From CAYRNC01 sp964425645 (GTDB lineage: Bacteria; Bacillota; Clostridia; Peptostreptococcales; Anaerovoracaceae), in contig CAYRNC010000037.1 in the NCBI GenBank assembly GCA_964425645.1, positions 1 to 15,091 on the forward strand: a stretch of 15,091 nucleotides of DNA, in the 5' to 3' direction. The first letter of the stretch is position 1. Each line of letters opens with the position of its first letter. The notes below the pieces were generated by a model. It worked only from the letters and a program-made list of their open reading frames with translations, was not told where the DNA came from and did no database searches. Positions 8,639 through 14,357 of this stretch are shown here, piece after piece. A program made the position numbers and the translations under genes.

Positions 8639-8788
8639 AAAACCCTCATATTTAACGCATCTTGACACATTAATATAATACGGTGACAAAATTCTTGTTT
8701 GAGAATTTGGCAAATTAATTACAATAGAGTCTAAAACATAAATAATTTTCAGTGAAAATGAGTTATTTTAGTGAAATGTATTTGCGTA

Positions 8789-8797
8789 TGCTATAAT
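8789..8797 (+). promoter_or_regulatory. Extended -10 promoter of LuxR-1
   Basis: TG-C-TATAAT, a perfect extended -10. Transcription would start near 8804, leaving a leader of about 134 bases. A 15-base dyad (8745-8759) is centred about 40 bases upstream of the -10. Confidence 0.55.
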
Positions 8798-8803
8798 CTT
8801 ACA

Positions 8804-8837
8804 ATGCCTTGGAATCTCTTATCAGGAGATTTGGCAT
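8804..8837 (+). other. Hairpin at the predicted 5' end of the LuxR-1 mRNA
   Basis: ATGCC (8804-8808) pairs with GGCAT (8833-8837), and AATCTC (8813-8818) pairs with GAGATT (8826-8831). An unpaired bulge separates the two helices and the loop is about seven bases. It begins at the predicted transcript start and could stabilise the mRNA or take part in leader control. Confidence 0.35.
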
Positions 8838-8937
8838 ATGAATTTGTTAATATATAATTACATGTCTAGTTTAACCTAATCAAAATAAATATGATAAATA
8901 ATGTCATAACAAGATTTTGACTAAGGAGGCAAACCAA

Positions 8938-9702
8938 ATGAACAGTCAATTAACATCAAAGGACTGGAATAGAATAAACGATATTATTTTAGAGATGAAT
9001 TACGAGAATGATATTTTAGTAGCGCTAAACACATTTTTGCTGCAAATAGATAAGATAATTCCATACGAAAAGGCTTCAATTTACTTTTACACGCTATCAA
9101 AAATTAAACTTAGTGTTGATACAAGAATCGGTCAGGGTTTTAGCGAAAAAGACCTTAAAATATATGATGAATACTATTGTATGATAGATGATATTATTGG
9201 GAAAATGCTTCCTACTAAATTAACTACAATTAAAAGTAGCGATACTTTCAATTTGAGCGAGCGCAAAAAAACCGAATATTATAGCGATTATATTAAACCT
9301 GTAGGAACTCATTTTTCGTTGGATTCAAATTTTAGATGGAATAAAAACAGTAAAGGAATGAGCTTCGGTACCCTTGATTTATTCAGAGCCGAAAATGATC
9401 AGGATTTCACAGAAAGAGAGTTGGAGATATGCAGGATTTTACAACCACACATGGAAATTAAAGCCTCTCAATATATATTTCCATTCGTTGACTTATTGGA
9501 CAATATGCTAGGTAAATTTTCTCTTACTGATACAGAAAGTGAAATAGCACGTTTAATATTAAGAGGCTATACAAACAACCAAATAGCAAGAGAACAGTTT
9601 ATCACTGTGTCAACTGTCAAAAAACATGTGGCAAGCATACTTAGGAAATCAAAATCCAATTCCCGAATCGAATTAATATGTAAAATAAAATTTGATAATT
9701 AG
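8938..9702 (+). CDS. LuxR-family transcriptional regulator (LuxR-1) with clostridial-type sensor domain
   Basis: The 254-residue protein ends in a GerE/LuxR helix-turn-helix (about 195-250): LTDTESEIARLILRGYTNNQ, then a recognition helix around VSTVKKHVASIL. The N-terminal region (about 1-180) looks GAF-like by its layout, with FLLQIDKIIPYEKASIYFY near the start, DEYYC in the middle and KTEYYSDYIKPVGTHFSLDS further on. It matches LuxR-2 colinearly throughout. It has no receiver-domain features, so it probably binds a ligand directly. ATG 8938 is chosen because AAGGAGG (8923-8929) lies 8 bases upstream; a TTG at 8917 precedes that site and is unlikely. Nitrilase-1 follows after 30 bases, so the two are probably co-transcribed. 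The gene is visibly richer in A and T than the neighbours upstream. Confidence 0.88.
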   Translation: MNSQLTSKDWNRINDIILEMNYENDILVALNTFLLQIDKIIPYEKASIYFYTLSKIKLSVDTRIGQGFSEKDLKIYDEYYCMIDDIIGKMLPTKLTTIKSSDTFNLSERKKTEYYSDYIKPVGTHFSLDSNFRWNKNSKGMSFGTLDLFRAENDQDFTERELEICRILQPHMEIKASQYIFPFVDLLDNMLGKFSLTDTESEIARLILRGYTNNQIAREQFITVSTVKKHVASILRKSKSNSRIELICKIKFDN

Positions 9703-9732
9703 TGCTGTAAATCAGGGAAAGGGGGATATTGG

Positions 9733-10626
9733 ATGGCAAATTATAAAGACATCATTAATGTTGCTGTTGTAAATTTTAAAGTGGTTACCGGTAAGAAAGA
9801 GGATAATCTAAGAAGGATAAATGAATTTTCCGTTGCCGCTGCGAAGCGAGGAGCCAATCTTGTAGTACTTCCGGAATTGAGTTTGACGGGATACGATTAT
9901 TTTATCGACGATAATATCAGTTTAGAAACTAAAATAGCAATGGCTGAAACGATAGATGGGCCAGCGTGTAGACTAATTGCAAAAACTTCTCAAAGATATA
10001 ATATCTATATTGTATTTGGAATGGCGGAATTAATTAAGGGTTTTTCAGACAAAGTCTATAATTCTGCTGTGGCTGTAGGTCCAAACGGGGTTATAGGTTC
10101 GTATAAAAAAATCCATCCGTTTGATGCAGAAAAAAAATTCTTTGCTAAGGGAGATATTCCTTTTATGTTTGATACTGAATGGGGACCTGTTTCGATCGGA
10201 ATATGCTACGATACATTTCAGTTTCCTGAACTAATGCGTCACTATGTGGCAAAAGGGTCAAGACTATATTTAAACCCTGCGGCGGTTGTTGAGGAGGTTA
10301 CTAAAGAAGGAAGCAGACAAGCATTCATAGATTATTATGCCCCAACATTGGAATACGGTGTTTTGTGCAATACTATTTTTATTGCCAGCTCAAACCTGGC
10401 AGGTTATGATAATAATCAATATTTTGGTGGCGGAAGTGCAATATTAGGACCAAAGATTACACCATTTTTTGAAACAGATGTAAATTACTATGCGGGGGAC
10501 AAAAATAATGTTCAGGAGGATATAAGCATAGCAACGATAGATCTTTCACTTGCTAGGAGGCGATTAATGGATGATTCTGACGGTGAACCCGACTACAGAC
10601 CTAAAATTTATAAATCATTTATTTAA
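9733..10626 (+). CDS. Carbon-nitrogen hydrolase (nitrilase superfamily), nitrilase-1
   Basis: The 297-residue protein has the complete nitrilase-superfamily triad: Glu48 in LPELSLTGY, Lys126 in SYKKIH, and nucleophile Cys158 in IGICYDTFQFPE. Family members hydrolyse amides, carbamoyl compounds or, more rarely, nitriles, releasing ammonia. The length is normal for a single-domain cytoplasmic member. The C-terminus DYRPKIYKSF resembles the R-RP-LY ending common in the family. A strong AAAGGGGG stands about 8 bases before the ATG. It lies directly after LuxR-1 and is probably under its control. Which amide is used cannot be told. It is clearly different in sequence from nitrilase-2 and nitrilase-3, so this is not a recent local duplication. 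Confidence 0.9.
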   Translation: MANYKDIINVAVVNFKVVTGKKEDNLRRINEFSVAAAKRGANLVVLPELSLTGYDYFIDDNISLETKIAMAETIDGPACRLIAKTSQRYNIYIVFGMAELIKGFSDKVYNSAVAVGPNGVIGSYKKIHPFDAEKKFFAKGDIPFMFDTEWGPVSIGICYDTFQFPELMRHYVAKGSRLYLNPAAVVEEVTKEGSRQAFIDYYAPTLEYGVLCNTIFIASSNLAGYDNNQYFGGGSAILGPKITPFFETDVNYYAGDKNNVQEDISIATIDLSLARRRLMDDSDGEPDYRPKIYKSFI

Positions 10627-10655
10627 GCGGGATGAAATATAGATGTCAGTTCTGA

Positions 10656-10685
10656 TTGATATCTCTGTCAATCGAATCTTATAAT
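10656..10685 (+). promoter_or_regulatory. Consensus-like promoter downstream of nitrilase-1
   Basis: TTGATA (10656-10661), an 18-base spacer and a perfect TATAAT (10680-10685). Five of six and six of six bases match consensus. It points at the terminator and structured segment rather than at any nearby coding start. GATTGA/TCAATC dyad symmetry overlaps its -35. Confidence 0.5.
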
Positions 10686-10691
10686 ATAGAA

Positions 10692-10779
10692 GGATGAATA
10701 TTCATCGGTTAAAATAAATAACGATTTTTAATTTAATAATACTATCAAACAAAACGGTGGGTTTAGACCCGCCGTTTTT
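10692..10779 (+). ncRNA. Candidate small RNA or attenuated leader of about 88 nt
   Basis: The span runs from the predicted start of the 10656-10685 promoter to the terminator T tract. It includes the palindrome GATGAATATTCATC (10693-10706), an AU-rich single-stranded middle and a terminator stem. No ribosome binding site followed by an open frame is evident. It could be an independent sRNA or a prematurely ended leader of a longer transcript. This is promoter-plus-terminator inference only. Confidence 0.3.
10751..10779 (+). terminator. Rho-independent terminator after nitrilase-1
   Basis: AAAACGGTGGGT pairs with ACCCGCCGTTTT over 12 positions with one G-U type wobble and a TTAG loop, and ends in five T. 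The minus-strand side also has TTTTGTTT, so it may work in both directions. It probably ends the LuxR-1/nitrilase-1 transcript, the candidate small RNA, or both. Confidence 0.75.
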
Positions 10780-10780
10780 A

Positions 10781-10990
10781 AGTATGACGGGCATGCCGTC
10801 AATCCGTGTGAAAGTTCACAAGGGCGGGGTTGCCGACGAACCCGAAAGCAACTTGCAAGGTTCACATTGTGGGGTGTGGGAGAGAAGAAGCAATAGCGAA
10901 AACGCAGCCCATACAGGTAGATTAGGCAGGTAGACAACGCGGGATCTGCATATACCGGAATCGCTGTCCGGATGTCCCGGTGTATGCAGC
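10781..10990 (+). ncRNA. Highly structured RNA-like segment, possible 5' remnant of a group II intron
   Basis: A chain of helices is visible: GACGG/CCGTC (10786-10800), TGTGA/TCACA (10807-10820), GGGTT/AACCC (10827-10843) with competing GTTGC/GCAAC and GAACC/GGTTC pairings, GTGTGGG/CCCATAC (10874-10914) enclosing a GCG-AAAA-CGC hairpin (10896-10905), and a 13-bp stem CTGCATATACCGG/CCGGTGTATGCAG (10946-10989) with one wobble. Such a run of stems in a noncoding, GC-richer island points to a folded RNA. From memory it resembles the 5' domain of clostridial group II introns, but no reverse transcriptase gene and no domain V signature are present, so it would be a remnant. An unrelated structured RNA is equally possible. 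The minus strand has a 69-codon open frame here that I regard as spurious. Confidence 0.42.
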
Positions 10991-11110
10991 TACTTGATAT
11001 CTGCAGTTTGTAGAATAAATATATGGGGCTTGGTTTGCAATCATTAACAGGATGCCATCGGGATCAAAATTCAAACTTTCAGAACTATCATATTATTGAT
11101 AATAATTACA

Positions 11111-11130
11111 ATACTGTACCAAAGACCCAT
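11111..11130 (+). promoter_or_regulatory. Shared box, copy 2, upstream of nitrilase-2
   Basis: ATACTGTACCAAAGACCCAT matches the copy at 8578-8597 at 16 of 20 positions. A TATAAA (11142-11147) starts 11 bases after the box, compared with 22 bases for the TATAAT after copy 1, a difference close to one helical turn. The box would overlap the -35 position, as expected for an activator site. Function is inferred. Confidence 0.4.
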
Positions 11131-11216
11131 ACAAACTAACATATAAAATTGTTAAACTAAAATAAAATCTAGGCCCAATGATTTGTATTTAAGCCTGAAT
11201 AGGAAAGGAGGCAATA

Positions 11217-12014
11217 GTGTTTAAAGTATGTGCAGCTCAGGTTGCTTCAACTAAATATGATAAGGCCGAAAACTTGAAAAAGGCGGAGTCAGTGATGAAA
11301 AAAGCAGCTGATTCAGAAGCGGATGTTATTATTTTCCCTGAAATGTATTTGACCGGATATACCGTAGGTGATCGACTCGAAGAATTGTCGGAGGATCTTG
11401 GAGGTGAATCTATTAAAAGAATGGCAAGTTATGCAAGGGATAATCACTTATTAACGGTTTTTGGATTTCCTGAATGTAGCGGCTCCCGCAAACCATACAA
11501 TAGTGCATGTATTATAGAGCCTGATGGAACAGTTTTGGGCTCCTATAGGAAAACTCATTTGGTAGGCGACGAGGATCAAATATTTCGTCCGGGTGAAAGT
11601 ATTAATACTTTTGAAACATCTATTGGAACTGTGGGAATTATGATTTGCTATGACATTGAATTCCCCGAGGTTGCACGCATACTAGCTATAAACGGTGCGC
11701 AGGCAATTTTTATGATCGCCGCAAATATGGTCCCGTATGAGGACTATCATATTAAGTATGTACCTGTACGTGCCATGGAAAACTCTGTTTTTATCGCATC
11801 TAGCAATCAGGTTTTCGAAGATGACGTATTTAAATATTGTGGGCTTAGCGCAATTGTAAATCCTAAAGGTGATTTTTTAGCAAAAGGGGGTTTAGATAAA
11901 GAAGAACTACTAGTCGCAGAAATTAATTTTGAAGAGACATACTCTAACGATAAAATACTTAATTATTTATCGCATAGAAGGCCTGACCTGTATCGTGCAA
12001 TCATAAAAAAATAA
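11217..12014 (+). CDS. Carbon-nitrogen hydrolase (nitrilase superfamily), nitrilase-2
   Basis: The 265-residue protein has an intact triad: Glu42 in FPEMYLTGY, Lys112 in SYRKTH, and Cys144 in IMICYDIEFPE. The size and ordering of motifs are typical of single-domain amidase-type members (omega-amidase, N-carbamoyl amidase and relatives). The C-terminus SHRRPDLYR also fits the family. The GTG start has AAGGAGG (11205-11211) five bases upstream. Only 27 bases separate it from the APC permease gene, so import of a substrate and its cytoplasmic hydrolysis are probably encoded together. The likely substrate class is therefore an amino-acid or amine amide; this is inference from context. No regulator gene adjoins it directly, but the shared box lies about 87 bases upstream. 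Confidence 0.9.
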   Translation: MFKVCAAQVASTKYDKAENLKKAESVMKKAADSEADVIIFPEMYLTGYTVGDRLEELSEDLGGESIKRMASYARDNHLLTVFGFPECSGSRKPYNSACIIEPDGTVLGSYRKTHLVGDEDQIFRPGESINTFETSIGTVGIMICYDIEFPEVARILAINGAQAIFMIAANMVPYEDYHIKYVPVRAMENSVFIASSNQVFEDDVFKYCGLSAIVNPKGDFLAKGGLDKEELLVAEINFEETYSNDKILNYLSHRRPDLYRAIIKK

Positions 12015-12041
12015 AATTTACAAGAAAGGAGAAGAAAAATA

Positions 12042-13424
12042 ATGACAGATAAAAATAATATTGCTGATGGCGCGCAGGAGAAAGTAACTTTATTGCGTGC
12101 ACTTAGAGGAAGGGATATCTTTTGGACTGCGCTTGGTATGGGAGCTTGTGCCTCTGTATGGGGTACCGCCATGATAGGTGTTGGTCTATACGGATCAGGA
12201 TTTATACTAGCAATTTTCCTTACCATAGTGATATATCTTTTGCTCGCCACGAATTATTCCGAATTAGCTTCAACCTATCCACATGCCTCTAGTTTTAAAA
12301 CTTATGTAGAAGAGGCCTTTGGTCCGAGAGTGGGAGTTGTCGGATCATTTATGTTTCTGTTAAGTTTTATGTTTGGTATTTCAGGGGAGGTGACTTTTGT
12401 CGCTCATGTAATGGAAGCGGCCTTCCCATTAATTCCGTGGCGTGTTTGGGTTGTTGCAACGACCCTTATCTTCGGGCTAATAATAAACTTATTGGGGGTA
12501 GTCAATTTAAGCAAATGGGAAACGGGTCTGGTAGTTTTTATCCTCTTGATAGCGATTTCAGTTTTCGTTCAGGGTATGACAGGCTTTGCTTATGACGGCT
12601 CCGATTTTTCCCGCTTAACGAGTCTATTTGAAAAGGGAATAAACATGAGCGGTTTCTTTTCAGCATTTTTACTGGCTATGTGGATGTATGCCGGCTTTGA
12701 AGTTGTATGTCCTCTTGCAGAAGAATGTAAAAATCCTGAAAGGGATTTGCCAAGGGGCATGCTTTCGGCCATTGGAGTAATGGGAACATCGAAAATACTT
12801 TTCACCCTCGGAGCAGCGGTATTGGTAAGCGCGAGCATTTTACAGGGTGCCGACAGCTTTACGGCTCTGGGTCATGCAATGTTTGGCGGATTTGGCTTTT
12901 ATATCATGATTGCATTCGTGTATGCCGGCTGTGCCGCTGTAACTCTCAGCAATACCGGATCAATGCCAAGGGTCATATACGGTATGGCGCAAGGTGAAAA
13001 AAACACAGTACCTAAGGCCCTAAACTATATTCATCCGAAATACAGAACTCCGTGGAAAGCGCAGTTCACCTATTGGGGCATTATTACAACTATAATGGTT
13101 GTCTTTGGAGATGATCTTACTTTCTTGATTGAAATCGGATCATTCATTTGGATTTTGCAGTACATACTTGGTATGATTGTAGTACTTAGATTACGTAGAG
13201 TGAAGCCGGATGTATCACGTCCTTTCAAGGTGCCCGGTCCTACGTTTAAATCACCTTTGTTGACATGGATTACGCTTATAGCCACATGTGCATTTCTGAT
13301 TTTATCTGTTGTACCGCCATTTGGTGATCCTTCAATTTTGTTTTTCGGCGGGACGGCGATATTGATAATGCTGTGCTATTCTTTAATTGTAAATGGAATG
13401 CATAATAGAAAGGTATCCAAATAA
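12042..13424 (+). CDS. APC-family amino acid/amine permease
   Basis: A 460-residue protein with about 12 hydrophobic segments, as usual for the amino acid-polyamine-organocation family. It begins with a cytoplasmic stretch, then a glycine-rich first helix region (WGTAMIGVGLYGSG, 40-53). YSELASTYPHASSF (72-85) and the strong signature AGFE...AEECKNPERDLPRG (217-239) follow. These place it among APC secondary transporters that move amino acids or amines by symport or antiport. The next gene downstream is LuxR-2 after 181 bases (125 bases to its leader frame), so it ends a two-gene unit with nitrilase-2. AAGGAG lies about ten bases before the ATG. The exact substrate is not readable, but it is probably the compound, or a product of the compound, that nitrilase-2 hydrolyses. 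Confidence 0.9.
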   Translation: MTDKNNIADGAQEKVTLLRALRGRDIFWTALGMGACASVWGTAMIGVGLYGSGFILAIFLTIVIYLLLATNYSELASTYPHASSFKTYVEEAFGPRVGVVGSFMFLLSFMFGISGEVTFVAHVMEAAFPLIPWRVWVVATTLIFGLIINLLGVVNLSKWETGLVVFILLIAISVFVQGMTGFAYDGSDFSRLTSLFEKGINMSGFFSAFLLAMWMYAGFEVVCPLAEECKNPERDLPRGMLSAIGVMGTSKILFTLGAAVLVSASILQGADSFTALGHAMFGGFGFYIMIAFVYAGCAAVTLSNTGSMPRVIYGMAQGEKNTVPKALNYIHPKYRTPWKAQFTYWGIITTIMVVFGDDLTFLIEIGSFIWILQYILGMIVVLRLRRVKPDVSRPFKVPGPTFKSPLLTWITLIATCAFLILSVVPPFGDPSILFFGGTAILIMLCYSLIVNGMHNRKVSK

Positions 13425-13457
13425 TATTCTTTACCAAACAGTTAAAAACCCAAAACG

Positions 13458-13472
13458 CTAAATCTCATTTAG
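13458..13472. repeat. 15-base dyad upstream of LuxR-2 promoter
   Basis: CTAAAT-CTC-ATTTAG has perfect six-base arms. It is centred about 36 bases upstream of the LuxR-2 -10, similar to the 15-base dyad (8745-8759) before LuxR-1, although the half-sites differ. It may be an operator or chance symmetry in AT-rich DNA. Confidence 0.3.
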
Positions 13473-13497
13473 AAAGGATTTCATAAGGTTGCTTTAA

Positions 13498-13506
13498 TGT
13501 TATAAT
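13498..13506 (+). promoter_or_regulatory. Extended -10 promoter of LuxR-2
   Basis: TG-T-TATAAT is a perfect extended -10 about 44 bases before the ATG of the leader frame. The LuxR-1 gene has the same promoter type. Confidence 0.5.
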
Positions 13507-13549
13507 AAAAGTTGTCAGTTGGGTTCGCAGGGGATAAGGAGATGGTATT

Positions 13550-13609
13550 ATGAGTATTGTTTTATCTCACGATGATTGGAGTATAATCAATGAAATCGTA
13601 GTGCGGTGA
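13550..13609 (+). other. Out-of-frame 5' part of LuxR-2 (19 codons plus stop)
   Basis: ATG 13550 has an excellent AAGGAG (13536-13541) eight bases upstream. It opens the frame MSIVLSHDDWSIINEIVVR, which ends at TGA 13607-13609. This peptide aligns with the first 19 residues of LuxR-1 (MNSQLTSKDWNRINDIILE), so it is the true N-terminus of the regulator, not a random leader. The rest of the protein continues in the -1 frame from GTG 13606, which overlaps the stop as GTGA. Restoring one G at the cgg-tg junction would join the two with no gap in the alignment. Confidence 0.75.
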
Positions 13610-14334
13610 ATCAGGCGAATGACACCATAGCAGCGTTGCAAAGCTTCTTAAAGGATATTGAAAGATTGATTCCATATGAGAAATCTTCCGTTTTCTTCTA
13701 CAGCTTTAAAAACGATAGTTTTAAGGTTGATAAGGTACTGTATAGATTTTTTACCGAAAAAGAATTGCAGGACTACAACGAATACTATTGTCAGCTGGAT
13801 GAGATAATCTGGCACATGATGCCAAAAAGAATTAAAACTATTCGAAATATGGATGTTCTTGATCCTATTGAGCGGGAAAAAACTGAATACTATGTTGATT
13901 ACATGAAACAAGTAAAGACCCATTTTTCTTTAGACTCAAACTTCGTTTGGCGAAGAAATAATAATGCAATCAATTTTGGTTCTGTAGATTTGTTTCGCTC
14001 AAAAGGATCAATAAATTTCTCAGAAAAAGAGCTTGCAATCTTTGAGATAATGCGACCTCACGTTGAAAATCTGGCCGTTAAATATGTTTTTTCCTATGAT
14101 GACTTATTGAAAGGCATCATAAACAAATACGCATTTACAAAAACTGAAGAGGATATTGCAAAACTGATCCTTAAAGGATTCTCAAACAAGATGATTGCAA
14201 ATAAAATGTTTGTTACCGTTTCGACCATTAAAAAGCACGTGGCAAACATACTTGAAAAAACGGGGTCTAAATCCAGAGTGGATTTCATTTGTAAAACAAA
14301 AAATATAAAGCAAGAGCTTGTAGCGAATAAGTAG
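13606..14334 (+). CDS. LuxR-family transcriptional regulator (LuxR-2), main frame of a frame-split gene
   Basis: The 242-residue product is a colinear paralogue of LuxR-1. Shared blocks are IPYEK, EYYC, KTEYY-DY, THFSLDSNF-W and DLFR in the sensor part, and a GerE/LuxR helix-turn-helix near the C-terminus (FTKTEEDIAKLILKGFSNKM with VSTIKKHVANIL). The first 19 expected residues lie in another frame (13550-13609). GTG 13606 has no ribosome binding site of its own; GTGA overlap with the upstream stop would permit reinitiation. Otherwise the gene is a frameshift mutant or the sequence has a one-base error. The missing part precedes the sensor core, so the main frame could still give a nearly complete protein. 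Nitrilase-3 follows after 23 bases, mirroring LuxR-1/nitrilase-1. Confidence 0.8.
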   Translation: MNQANDTIAALQSFLKDIERLIPYEKSSVFFYSFKNDSFKVDKVLYRFFTEKELQDYNEYYCQLDEIIWHMMPKRIKTIRNMDVLDPIEREKTEYYVDYMKQVKTHFSLDSNFVWRRNNNAINFGSVDLFRSKGSINFSEKELAIFEIMRPHVENLAVKYVFSYDDLLKGIINKYAFTKTEEDIAKLILKGFSNKMIANKMFVTVSTIKKHVANILEKTGSKSRVDFICKTKNIKQELVANK

Positions 14335-14357
14335 CCTTTACTATAGGAGGACATAAA

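Larger units (their letters stand above)
8447..8937. other. Long AT-rich intergenic regulatory region between the amidohydrolase and LuxR-1
   Basis: This 491-base gap has no credible gene. It holds the possible amidohydrolase -10 (8488-8493), a 20-base box also found before nitrilase-2 (8578-8597), a perfect-armed palindrome (8613-8638), a small hairpin AATTCT/AGAATT (8690-8707), a 15-base dyad ATTTTCAGTGAAAAT (8745-8759), the LuxR-1 extended -10 (8789-8797) and a 5'-leader hairpin (8804-8837). This density of symmetric elements suggests a regulated divergent control region, although some symmetry is expected by chance in such AT-rich DNA. Confidence 0.6.
10627..11216. other. Intergenic region rich in RNA-like structure between nitrilase-1 and nitrilase-2
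   Basis: This 590-base gap has no credible protein gene. In order it contains a promoter (10656-10685), a 14-base palindrome (10693-10706), a strong terminator (10751-10779), a GC-richer highly structured segment (about 10781-10990), an AT-rich stretch, the second shared box (11111-11130), a possible -10 (11142-11147) and the nitrilase-2 leader. The structured segment is plainly richer in G and C than the DNA around it. Confidence 0.6.

Noticed and set aside
8662..8679. TTGACA followed by TATAAT in the LuxR-1 upstream gap
   Set aside because: Only six bases separate the two hexamers, far too few for a sigma-A promoter.
10728..10937. 69-codon minus-strand open frame over the terminator and structured segment
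   Set aside because: It lies entirely across strong RNA-like helices and a terminator, is rich in Cys, Arg and Pro in the manner of translated noncoding DNA, and has no ribosome binding site. It is better explained as a by-product of a conserved RNA.
13516..13531. Possible third copy of the shared box near LuxR-2 on the minus strand (GAACCCAAC)
   Set aside because: Only a short part resembles GACCCAT, and the ACTGTACC half is absent.
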